DNA from: Diplosphaera chodatii
Lineage: Eukaryota; Chlorophyta; Trebouxiophyceae; Prasiolales; Stichococcaceae
DNA length: 64,000 bases
Reading direction: 5' to 3'
Assembly (NCBI GenBank): GCA_032358165.1
Contig: CM063638.1
Coordinates: 19,920 to 83,919, forward strand
Shown here: in pieces, positions 52,600 through 62,144 of the stretch
Layout of the letters: each line of letters begins with the position of its first letter
Numbering within the stretch: the first letter of the stretch is position 1
Program-made: the position numbers and the translations under genes
The notes under the pieces: generated by a model
What the model was told of the DNA's origin: nothing
The model's input: only the letters and a program-made list of their open reading frames with translations
The model's database searches: none

Positions 52600-53520
52600 T
52601 TAGTTTGATGGATCCCATAAATTTTGATATTTTGGGCTAAAATCGCTTTCTGAACGTGCTTGCATATTTTGTTGTGTAAATAATTTTTCAGCATCTGAAC
52701 TTACTCTTACACATAAAGTTTTATCCCAACCTGTAGTTTTTAAGCCTACGTCTATTAAAGTAGTTTCCAACCAACTAAATTTGTCCGTTTCATTAACATG
52801 CTGATACTTCTCAGTATAAACATCCACACTTTTTCGCATATTGGCACATTCAAATGTTTCACTCGACCCTGTTTCAGTATTAACTATGGTTTTCTTAAAA
52901 AACGGAACTGATGTAGAATCATCATTTAAATCCGTAATGTTAAGTTGCTCTGGTGTATAAGGACCAGTATACAACGAATTTTGTTTTCCACTTGACATTC
53001 CTTCCAAACTTGCTTTTAGCATTTCTGGCTGTCCAGCAGTACAACCAGGATTCTTTAGAGCTTCAACTAATTTATCAGATATCTTATGTTCAACTTTATA
53101 TTGAGCTTTAGTAAACCACTGATACCATCGCGTATCAGTAGACTTAGTTTTTTCTACGGCAGTATGCGCTACTATATCAGGATTTTTAGGCAGATTTTCA
53201 TTGTTATTTAGTTTAGTTATAGATTTGCCGTTTTCGTCTAGCACTATATGTGGAATATCTGCTGGTGATGTTGGTGAATAAGGCGAATACGGAGACGTTT
53301 GAAGTATTATTTCTACTATTGTAGAAGTATACCAGTCTACCGCTAGAATAACTAAAGACAACAAAAAACATATGGTATACACCATTGTAAAATAAAAATT
53401 TAAATTTAATGAGATTTTAGCTAAGTAAGTCGGATAACTAAAAAATTTTGTATATTGTAATACTAATAAATAAATTATAGATATTATTGTAAAACTGATA
53501 AATAATTGAGTAGCTAGCAT
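52600..53520 (-). CDS. Hypothetical membrane protein, 306 residues
   Basis: Intact frame from ATG 53520. Two N-terminal helices (LFISFTIISIIYLLVLQY; LNFYFTMVYTICFLLSLVIL) are followed by a repetitive SPYSPYSPTSP linker and a soluble domain of about 220 residues (WYQWFTKAQYKVEHKISDKL; CANMRKSVDVYTEKYQHVNE; SWLETTLIDVGLKTTGWDKT). The N-terminal region is paralogous to the ORF at 41.9-42.4 kb. The codon use and soluble domain look like a real protein, unlike ordinary spacer ORFs. I recognise no family. It sits just upstream of the stop-containing ORF at 51.0-52.2 kb on the same strand, suggesting a common origin. Confidence 0.65.
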   Translation of the reverse strand: MLATQLFISFTIISIIYLLVLQYTKFFSYPTYLAKISLNLNFYFTMVYTICFLLSLVILAVDWYTSTIVEIILQTSPYSPYSPTSPADIPHIVLDENGKSITKLNNNENLPKNPDIVAHTAVEKTKSTDTRWYQWFTKAQYKVEHKISDKLVEALKNPGCTAGQPEMLKASLEGMSSGKQNSLYTGPYTPEQLNITDLNDDSTSVPFFKKTIVNTETGSSETFECANMRKSVDVYTEKYQHVNETDKFSWLETTLIDVGLKTTGWDKTLCVRVSSDAEKLFTQQNMQARSESDFSPKYQNLWDPSN

Positions 53521-54118
53521 ATATTTTGTTAATTTTAATAAAGTTAATTTTTTTTATATTTTAATTCATAAACTTAAATTAAGAAATTATAAAAATTTAT
53601 TTTATAATTTTTTTTTTATGTTGTAACGAAGTAACCCTGCGGGTAACTTCGTTACCAAACGGTAAATATAAAAAAAAAATTAAAGATTTTTTATAACTAC
53701 TACGTAAAATTTAATTAAATTTCATTTTTTGAAATTTAATCACAAAAGTCTATTTTGTTATATTTTCATTCATAGAATGAAAATATTACGAAAAATTAAA
53801 CGATATTTTTTATAAATATAAATACAAAAAAATAAAATTCAGTTAAAATTTTTCCTGCTATAATATTAAGATAAATTGTAAATGGAAAAATGTATTATAG
53901 AAAATAAAAAGGTTGTAACGAAGTAACCCTGCGGGTAACTTCGTTACCAAACGGAAATTTTTTTATTTATTTTATTTGTTTTAATCAACTTCGTTGATAA
54001 ACTAGAGTAGAAAAAATTTTTCTAAAAAAAATTTTCAACAATAAAAAAAAGTATTTTTATCACAAATTCTTAGTTTTGCAACAAAAAAAATTAAATTAAA
54101 TTAAGATATATTATATAA
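53521..54118. other. Spacer with two identical hairpins
   Basis: Two copies of a 42-bp palindromic unit (ttgtaacgaagtaaccctgc...) lie at 53621-53662 and 53913-53954. No gene. Confidence 0.75.
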
Positions 54119-55522
54119 TGAGTAATAGTGGACTCGAACCACTAACCTTTTCGATAAAACTAAAAAATTATATTTCATAATTTCAAAGTTATGAAATGTA
54201 ATTTTTTGTTTCCAAACCGTACTTGCGTTTTTCAACGCATACGGCTTTCTAGAAAAATTATATAAACTATATTCAATTAAATATAATGCTCATTTTCCGT
54301 TGCCAACCAACCTTCGGTTGGTAGGCAAAGCAACACGGCAACGCAAAGGTTAAATTCAGATTATATTTATTTTACCAATATTATAATATAGTTTTCCTAA
54401 GACCTATATTCGTAAACATCAAGTTTACAAAAAAAAATTACTTTTAGCTTTTATTCTAGAAAAATTTAGTATTGTTTATATAATCATTAAATAAATAAAA
54501 AAACATGTAAATTCAAAAAATACAGCACCTGAAAAAAACTTATATTATAATTTTTAATTTAAAGCTACATTTTTCTTCAAACGTTTTTTTATTATGCTGG
54601 AATTTATGACTATATCTATATTTTTGTAAAATGATATAAAGCTGGGTCTTTCTTTTTACATAAAAATAAAAAAAATCTATTTTTATAGGTAAAAAAGTCC
54701 AATGAAAGTATAAACACAATGAAAAGATATACTATCTTTTTTATAGAGATTTAGACATCTGATTAACGTAAATAATGATTTTTTTTTTCACTTCTCTTGT
54801 TTTATACTATTTGGCTAAATTACAAAGTTTAAACCAAATTTCAAGTTTATACTAAAAATAAAATAAATTTTATTTTCATATGGTGCTTTTGTTTAAATAA
54901 AAAAAATCTATATATACAATAACTACATTTTTTTGATATTTTAACAAATGAATTATATATGCTATGATATACAATGCTTGTATTATATGTACACCAGTAT
55001 TTTAAATAGTTAGAGTTATGCACCAATTTTTTTATTGAGATGAATGTCAGATACATTAAGATTTAAAGCAGTTTAGCTTTTGTCATTTCTCTAATATCAT
55101 TTAATGACAAAACAAAATTAAAATATAGTTATTAAACATATTAAAAAATAAAGTGAAGTTCCCGCTCGTTTCTTTGCCCCGTTGTCAACCAACCTCCGGT
55201 TGGTAGGCAACGCAAACCACCAACCGAAGGTTGGTTGGCAGCGGGTTTAAGCAACGTTTAAATCGTCGCTGCAATAGTGTAAGTATTTTTTTTTAATTTA
55301 TATTAAAAATATGATTTTGTTTAAACTAATTTAAATATTGCTTAATCGATATAAGCATTTATTTCAGCATGCTATAGTTATTTTGAGCTTACGCTTTAAA
55401 TTTAGCTGTTGATTTATATATGTTTTTAGTATCAATATAAAAGGGTTTTCACCTTCTGTGTGTTTACTTTTTGATGAATCGCACTTGTAAGCGAATTGCT
55501 CTACCAATTGAGCTAATTACTC
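54119..55522 (-). tRNA. tRNA-Val (UAC) split by a group II intron
   Basis: Exon 1 (55485-55522) has GAGTAAT, D arm GCTC...GAGC, anticodon stem ATTCG and loop CTTACAA. Exon 2 (54119-54153) has CGAAA, T arm AGTGG-TTCGAGT-CCACT and ATTACTC A. The acceptor pairs perfectly. As in trnR(ucu), the outermost anticodon-stem pair is A-A. The intron is in the anticodon loop just after the anticodon. Confidence 0.87.
54154..55484 (-). other. Group II intron in trnV, no ORF
   Basis: About 1.33 kb, starting GTGCGATTC and ending gttttat. Domain V on the minus strand at about 54213-54248 (gccgtatgcgttgaaaaacg then caagtacgg). A GC-rich composite palindromic repeat lies at about 55158-55272. No maturase frame. 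Confidence 0.85.
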
Positions 55523-55921
55523 TTTATAAAATTATGCTGTGGTAAATAAGATTGTAGTTATCATAGTACCGTTTAATAACGAGATAATCCATTAAAAAAC
55601 TTCGTTAGTAATTGCCACCGTAGCAACCAACGAAGTTGTTAGACTGATAAGTTGTGAACTTACTTAATTCCAATATTACTGTTTTACTCCTTAAAAAAAT
55701 GAAAAATTGTTTTTATAGAAAAACTTGTATTTTTTTCCATAAAATTATGGAGTAGTCAAGTTTAACATTTGTTTGGTTACAAAATAACTTTCAAAGTTAC
55801 TTTGTAACCAAAAAGTAATTTTTTGTATTCATTACTGCGTATTTGTATTCATTACTGCGTAAATGTTTTAAACAAAAAAGTCAATTTTAGATATAATATA
55901 TTTAGTTTACAAAAACTAATT
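55523..55921. other. Spacer trnV-trnS
   Basis: No gene. A short direct repeat gtattcattactgcgta occurs twice at about 55826-55861. Confidence 0.55.
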
Positions 55922-56007
55922 CGGACAAGGAAGGATTCGAACCTTCGGTATTTTTTTAATACGCCAGTTTTCAAAACTGGTACCTTAAACCGCTCAGACA
56001 CTTATCC
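55922..56007 (-). tRNA. tRNA-Ser (UGA)
   Basis: Class II tRNA: acceptor GGATAAG/CTTGTCC, anticodon stem CCAGT/ACTGG with loop TTTGAAA, long variable arm, T loop TTCGAAT. Confidence 0.92.
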
Positions 56008-56569
56008 TTGCATAAATTTTTTTATTTAAATTATATGTTTTTTTTTTTTAATTTAAATGATGCATTTTAATTACTGGTTTTTTTTGAAAATTTGTGTTAT
56101 TTTGATATTAAAATAAAAACTTTGTTTTTATTATTTAAATAAAGTAATAAATTTTCTCAGTCAATAAACTACCAATATTAATTATTAAAAAAATTAAAAT
56201 AGTCACGTTTTAATAATGAAGTTTGTTATAACCTGCTTTTTACTTAACCTACCAACTAAGAAACAAACGAAGTTAGTTAGTAAGTTGTTGGTAGGCTGGT
56301 AATTTTAAAAGTTACGTAATTACCGCTTGGCTCGAAAAAACTCCGTTTTTTCTTAGGCTGGTTGTTGCAGAGTTAGTTGGTTATTTTAATTTTTTTAATT
56401 TTTAATCTTTTCTGTTGGTAGGTTATCAATAAAATAGGTTGAAAGGTTACTCAAAATTCTTTTTGTAACAAACTAACTTTTAGGGTTGGTTTATTACAAA
56501 AAGAATTTTTATTTTATTAAACCTTAGTTGGTTATTTTTTATTTTTTTCTTCAGGTATATTACTAATAG
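56008..56569. other. Spacer trnS-atp4
   Basis: No gene; degenerate aacgaagttagttagtaagt repeats and a fragment of the aaaaaactccgttttttctt module near 56334-56356. Confidence 0.5.
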
Positions 56570-57139
56570 TTACTTAGTTAAATTTTCTACACCTTGTTTT
56601 AAAGAAATAAAATTTAACTTAGTTTTGTTAGATGCATTGTTTCTTGTTTTTAATTTTTTATTTTTAAACAATACATTTGTTAATAATTGATCTGATATTA
56701 TTTGTTGTAACTTAGATTTTAAGTTAAAATTCGTATATGAAAGGTTTCTAAGTTTATGAGTTGTTTGTTGTGAGAATATTGTTTTTAATGCTTTTTCTGA
56801 ACCTATACTTTTATTTTTCAATTCTAACTTTGTAAAATCTGTTAGATTCTGTAAAATTTGTTTACATACGGAAGCTTTTTTGTATTCCTCAAAAAGTTCA
56901 TTTAAACAATTTTTTTTTAATGTTAGAAAATTTTGCAATTCAGATTCGATAGAAATGCTTCGTTCATCTAAAGATTCTTTTATGCTATTTCCAAAGTAAA
57001 AAGAAACAAATATAACGAATAAAGAAAAGCTTAAAAATACTAGTATTTCTTCGTTGTAAATTATAATATGTTTTGAACTGAAAACACAAAAAGCTAAAAA
57101 TGCAAAAATATATGGTGCTATTTTCTTATTATTAAACAT
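56570..57139 (-). CDS. atp4: ATP synthase F0 subunit b (Ymf39)
   Basis: Subunit b forms the peripheral stalk that holds F1 against F0. The 189-residue protein has two N-terminal hydrophobic segments (IFAFLAFCVFSS; EEILVFLSFSLFVIFVSFYF), then a helical lysine/glutamate-rich domain typical of Atp4/Ymf39 (SISIESELQNFLTLKKNCLN, LFEEYKKASVCKQILQNLTD). Identification rests on this layout plus the neighbour atp8 seven nt upstream on the same strand. Start ATG at 57139. Confidence 0.85.
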   Translation of the reverse strand: MFNNKKIAPYIFAFLAFCVFSSKHIIIYNEEILVFLSFSLFVIFVSFYFGNSIKESLDERSISIESELQNFLTLKKNCLNELFEEYKKASVCKQILQNLTDFTKLELKNKSIGSEKALKTIFSQQTTHKLRNLSYTNFNLKSKLQQIISDQLLTNVLFKNKKLKTRNNASNKTKLNFISLKQGVENLTK

Positions 57140-57146
57140 AAAATTT

Positions 57147-57632
57147 TTATTTTTTTTTATTTAAATAAGTATTTTGCTTACAAAAATTTTTAAGCGTTTT
57201 TAATAACGTATAAATATAAATATGTTTTGAAGTTTCCGAAGTGAATTGATTAAAAGCTAGATTCTGAGATAAAGAGTTTTCACCTACTGAACAAATATAT
57301 GTTTTATTTAAAGATATATAATGCTTTTTTTCAGTATTTTCTACGTTTTCGTGTAACCATTTTTCTATACGTGCAAAATTATTATTAAAAGCAGTTTTTG
57401 ATGTAACTAAAGCAGTTGTAAATAGTGTTTCATAGTTAGCACGAATTTTTTGATTTTCTTGCTTTAAACTATTAACATTATCTTGTGAACCAGCTAATTT
57501 ATTTTTTCTAAGTTTTAAAATTAAACTCATTTTTGGGAGAAAAAACTTTAAAATTAGAAAGTAAAAACCTATATAAAAAAAACATAACCAAAAAAATTGT
57601 GATAAAAATGTAACTTTATCTAATTGAGGCAT
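57147..57632 (-). CDS. atp8: ATP synthase F0 subunit 8
   Basis: Subunit 8 (orfB) is a small membrane protein of the F0 sector. The start MPQLDKVTFLSQFFWLCFFY is the family signature (MPQLD...f..qffWl), continuing FLILKFFLPKMSLILKLRKN. The remaining ~110 residues form a poorly conserved helical extension, as in plant and algal Atp8. It precedes atp4 by 7 nt on the minus strand, so the two are likely cotranscribed. Start ATG at 57632. Confidence 0.93.
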   Translation of the reverse strand: MPQLDKVTFLSQFFWLCFFYIGFYFLILKFFLPKMSLILKLRKNKLAGSQDNVNSLKQENQKIRANYETLFTTALVTSKTAFNNNFARIEKWLHENVENTEKKHYISLNKTYICSVGENSLSQNLAFNQFTSETSKHIYIYTLLKTLKNFCKQNTYLNKKK

Positions 57633-58807
57633 ACGATACTATTTTTTATTGGTATTTAAATAATACCTCATTATTCAAGCACCTTTGTAAACCTGATATA
57701 TTGTTTTCATGATAAAATTAAAGTTTTTCTATCATGAAAACAATTAGATGCAAAAAATGTTGTAACAAAGTAAACCTGCCGGTTACCAACCTACCAACGA
57801 AGTTGGTTGGTGGGTTATCAAAAGGCATATCTTTTCTAAATACCAAGTTGTGCGATAAATTTTATTAATTTATTTTTATTATTTAAAGCCATAGAATTTA
57901 CTTTTTGGTATTTAGACAATTAAACAATCAAATACCAAGAAACCAAAGTTGTTTAAATCCCGTGAAAACAAGATTTTTAAATATTATTTTTCTCGGTTTA
58001 ATAAAATATAAATTTTATTTTACAGTTTTAATTAAAGTTCTAATATAAATATTAATACTAATACTAATGCTAATATTAATACTAATATTAATACTAATAT
58101 TAATACTAATATACTGATATTAATAAGTACACATAAAATGATACCTATATTATATAGTGTGTTACATTTGACAAATAACAAAAAAAATGAAAATTTAAAT
58201 TTTAAAAAAATCAAGAAAAGAAAATTTTTAAATGATACAAATTCAATTTTTAAATGTGTAATTTTGTCAATATTTTCTTTAGTAACTTACCAACCTACCA
58301 ACAAATAGGGTTTATCGTTTGTGTTGCAAAGCAACAGAGTAGATTGGTTTATGGATTGGTAGGTTGGTAAGTTAGCAGAGTATAATTTAAGAAATACCAT
58401 TCAACTCTAAAACATGATTTGCTTTAGTAGTTGACTAATTTTCACAAATAAAAATTCTTTTTATATTTAGTTACTTGATTGCCGAAAACTATGTTTATCC
58501 AAATTTTTAGTTTTGGTATATGATTTATTATGTGTGTTACCAAATTTTTCTATACAAGATTTAGTATTTAAATAAACATAGTTTTATAAATGATATTTGA
58601 AATTATTTACTTTACTGTACTTTTTAAAAAATCATTACTTATTACCTGCATTATATCGTGTGCCAGATAAATACACATATATGTAATCTAGAAATCTTAC
58701 AAATGCTTTTTTTTGGAGCTTGTAAAAATAGTACACAAAAATCTTAGGTTACGTTACAGAGTGTTTTGGTATGAAACGTAAAATATTAAACACATTTTAT
58801 TTTTCAT
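57633..58807. other. Spacer nad7-atp8 with hairpin and hexamer tandem
   Basis: No gene in 1.2 kb. A hairpin (ttgttttcatgata...tatcatgaaaacaa) lies at about 57701-57743, 70 nt upstream of atp8. A short tandem of taatac/taatat hexamers occupies about 58040-58110. Confidence 0.65.
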
Positions 58808-60004
58808 TTAACGATCTACTTCACCAAAAACAATATCTTGAGTTCCAATAATAGTCACTACATCTGCTAGCATATGATTTTTAGACATAAAATCAATTCC
58901 TTGTAAGTGAGCAAACCCTGGAGCTCTAATTTTACAACGATACGGTCTATTTGTACCGTTACTTACTAAATAAACACCAAACTCTCCTTTAGGGGCTTCT
59001 ACTGCAGTATAAGTTTCTGAGGCTGGTACTGTTATGCCTTCAGTATAATATTTGAAGTGATTAATAAGGGATTCCATAGATTGTTTAAGCTGTGGTCTAG
59101 AAGGTGACGTTATTTTACGATCATCAGTTTTAAATAATCCTGTTGGAAGTTGATTTAAACATTGCATGATGATTCGTAAACTTTCGCGCATTTCTTCAAT
59201 ACGTATTAAATATCTATCATAACAATCGCCATGCGTTCCAACTGGAACATGAAAATTCATTTTGTCATAAATATCATACGGTTGAGTTTTCCTTAAATCC
59301 CACTGTATTCCTGAGCCTCTCACCATTACACCAGAAAAGCCCCAATCTAATGCTTGTTCACTTGTAACTATACCAACATCTACTAAACGTTGTTTCCAAA
59401 TACGGTTATTAGTTAACATTTCTTCCATTTCATCAATACGCGAAGCAAATTGCTGCGCAAATTTATAAATATCTTCACATAAGCCTACAGGCAGATCTTG
59501 AGCTACTCCGCCTGGACGAATGTAAGCAGCATGCATACGTGCACCAGAAACTCTTTCATAGAATTCCATTAATTTTTCACGTTCTTCAAACCCCCATAAA
59601 AATGGAGTTAATGCACCTACATCCATAGCATGACAAGTTAAAGCTAATAAATGATTTAGTAATCTTGTAATTTCGGAAAATAATACTCTAATATATTGGG
59701 CTCGCAAAGGAACTTCACAATTTAGTAACTTTTCTACAGCTAAAGAATAACCATGCTCTTGACACATCATCGATACATAATCTAATCTGTCAAAGTAAGG
59801 TAAAGCTTGTAAGTAGGTTTTATATTCAATCAATTTTTCAGTTCCTCTATGAAGTAATCCAATATGAGCATCAGCACGTTGCACTACTTCTCCATTCATT
59901 TCTAAAACCAAACGTAGTACACCATGTGCAGCCGGGTGTTGCGGACCAAAATTAATAGTAAAGTTTTTTATTTTTTTTCCAGATACTGATTTTTCAATGG
60001 CCAT
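58808..60004 (-). CDS. nad7: NADH dehydrogenase subunit 7
   Basis: Nad7 (49-kDa, NuoD homologue) is the complex I peripheral-arm subunit that forms the quinone-binding site with the PSST subunit. The 398-residue protein is highly conserved: [20 protein letters not shown] near the N-terminus, [56 protein letters not shown], and the C-terminal [20 protein letters not shown] ending FGEVDR. Start ATG at 60004. No intron. Confidence 0.98.
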   Translation of the reverse strand: MAIEKSVSGKKIKNFTINFGPQHPAAHGVLRLVLEMNGEVVQRADAHIGLLHRGTEKLIEYKTYLQALPYFDRLDYVSMMCQEHGYSLAVEKLLNCEVPLRAQYIRVLFSEITRLLNHLLALTCHAMDVGALTPFLWGFEEREKLMEFYERVSGARMHAAYIRPGGVAQDLPVGLCEDIYKFAQQFASRIDEMEEMLTNNRIWKQRLVDVGIVTSEQALDWGFSGVMVRGSGIQWDLRKTQPYDIYDKMNFHVPVGTHGDCYDRYLIRIEEMRESLRIIMQCLNQLPTGLFKTDDRKITSPSRPQLKQSMESLINHFKYYTEGITVPASETYTAVEAPKGEFGVYLVSNGTNRPYRCKIRAPGFAHLQGIDFMSKNHMLADVVTIIGTQDIVFGEVDR

Positions 60005-60735
60005 ATATAATTTTTTTATTTTATTTTATTTGTATAATATACCAATTTACTTTTTAATAATTCGAAAAACCTTTGATTAACTTCAATAAAGGTTTTAATT
60101 CAATATGACTAAGATTTTCTTTATGTTTACCATTTATTGTTTACTAAAAAATAAAAACATGTTTTCTATTTAATTTTGAAAGTTTCTTATTCCAAAAATT
60201 TTGAAAAATGCTATTATAGAAAAATCTTAAATTCAAAAAATTTTTGAGTTAGTAGACTATAATATTCATAAAAAATGTAGTACATTTTTTATGAGACAAA
60301 ATTTTTATTAGTAAAATCTACGCAAAACCAATTCTATTATAAAAAATTTCCATAATTCAAAAATTTTCTATTTTTATAAAAAATTTTTGAATTTTTTCTT
60401 TATGAAAAATATAGACAATCTATTGTAACAGCAATTTTTATAAATACCAATTTTCATAAACTTAGATAAATATTAATTTTTTATCTACAATTAAATAAAA
60501 ACATTTTATTAAACTTTTTTCGTTATTGTTTTTTATTGTACACAAATATATGTACCAAGTATGGAAAACAATATTTTACATTGATTTGGAAAAAAAGCAC
60601 ATCTTAAAGAAATTCAAAAATTTAAAAAAACCAATTGTAAATTATATGATATTTCATATGAGTATGTTAAATGAAGTAAGTTTTTTGCTTGTAAAAAAAT
60701 TCAGTGTTTTAGTACAATTAAGCTAATATATTACT
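60005..60735. other. Spacer nad7-rnl 3' end
   Basis: A/T-rich with no gene visible. Short hairpins (tttatgaga.. and aaaattttttgaat types) at about 60220-60420. A plus-strand open frame at 60526-60726 is not credible. Confidence 0.5.
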
Positions 60736-61154
60736 ATATGTACACCTATTGCCTATCAACGTGGTAATCTTCCACATTATTAAAAATTGGTTTCAAGATA
60801 GAACTTCCCACTTAAGATGCTTTCAGTGGTTATTTCATCCCAACGTAGCTATCCAGCTTTGCAATTGGTATTACAACTGGTACACAAGAGGTTGGTCATT
60901 CCCGGTCCTCTCGTACAAGAGAATGGCTCTTTCAATTTTTTGTATAGTAATTAGAAAAAAATTACTATACTATGTACACCCAAAAAAGATAGGATCCGTA
61001 CTGTTTCTCAACGCACTAAACCCAACTCACGTACCATTTTCATCGGCGAACAGCCGAACCCTTGGAAGCTTCTTCACCTCCAGGATATGATGAGTCGACA
61101 TCGAGGTGCCAAACGACTCCGTCGATAAGAGCTCTTGGGAGTCATTAGCCTGTT

Positions 61155-62144
61155 CACTTTGTTATCATAAAAGCTTTTTATCTTTTATTTCTTTAAGTTT
61201 CCTTAAAGGTCAGACTATGTCTTCAACTAAATATGGTTTTCTTGCTTTTTTTCTACGAAATTATAGAAAAATTGTATTTTTACAAAGGTAATTTGTATTT
61301 CATACTAGGAATAATATACGGAGAAATAAGGTTTTTTATTTGTGTATATTTTTTTCCAGAAACTGCTATTATTGGTTTGTTTTTATTTAATTTTACCCAA
61401 GTTTCTAAGTTGTATGTAGTATTTAAATTCTCAGAAAGAACATTAACTTCATTAAATGAGAAACCTTGCGTATTAAAAACTAAACCTTTTCTAATATAAT
61501 CTTTATTATATGATAATAAACCTCCATCATCCATAAACCAGTAAGCTAAAGAAATAGGAGAAATAGGATAAATAGTGAAAAAATCACTTATTATTTTTTT
61601 ATTATCTTTTTTGTCAAGAAATATATGTGCAACTTTGTTAAAATCACTATGAAATACTGTTTGAAAAGAAAATGTGTTTCTTTTTTCATTAAAATAAGGT
61701 TGTGAAACTACATAATCTTTAAAAATTTCATGTAAATGAAAAACATATTTTTCATGTTTCGCGCTTTGTAAAAATTTTAATCTGTATTTTTCTATTTTTT
61801 TACTTGTATTACGTTGAATACTCACATCACCAAGAATTACACCAATACAAACTTCAAATAAAGGATCTGAGATTTTATACATTTATTTTTCTAGTTTTTT
61901 TTCCATATTTACTTGTTGGGCGCTCGTGGAAAGAGTATTGGTTAATGATTCCTCACTTTCTAGTCGTTGAACCTTTCTACTTACTTTTGTAATATAGCAG
62001 AAATAATTTCCTGACAAAAAACAAATTTTCATTATTCAGTAGACTTGGCTGCAAGTTGCCTTATATATAGTGTTGTATACGTAGGATTCTTGCAATTCAC
62101 CCAATTTTTCACTTACAGTCACCTGTAAGCAGGACTAACATTTA
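61155..62144 (-). other. Group I intron in rnl (equivalent to E. coli ~2449)
   Basis: The conserved GGGAT|AACAGG string of domain V (peptidyl transferase region) is interrupted by about 990 nt. The boundaries follow the U...G rule of group I introns. It encodes the LAGLIDADG protein at 61280-61882. Confidence 0.87.
61280..61882 (-). CDS. LAGLIDADG homing endonuclease (LSU intron-encoded)
   Basis: The 200-residue protein has two motif-like helices, FEVCIGVILGDVSIQRN near residue 10 and ISLAYWFMDDGGLLSYN near residue 115. It belongs to the WFMDDGG subgroup common in organellar LSU introns. The frame is unbroken from ATG 61882 to its stop. It is expected to cleave the intronless rnl site. The same subgroup is represented by the wrecked gene in the second rns intron. 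Confidence 0.9.
   Translation of the reverse strand: MYKISDPLFEVCIGVILGDVSIQRNTSKKIEKYRLKFLQSAKHEKYVFHLHEIFKDYVVSQPYFNEKRNTFSFQTVFHSDFNKVAHIFLDKKDNKKIISDFFTIYPISPISLAYWFMDDGGLLSYNKDYIRKGLVFNTQGFSFNEVNVLSENLNTTYNLETWVKLNKNKPIIAVSGKKYTQIKNLISPYIIPSMKYKLPL

Noticed and set aside
52464..52694. 76-codon minus frame
   Set aside because: Overlaps the end of ORF306 in another frame and runs through repeat-rich spacer.
55823..56029. Plus-strand 68-codon frame
   Set aside because: Antisense shadow of trnS(uga).
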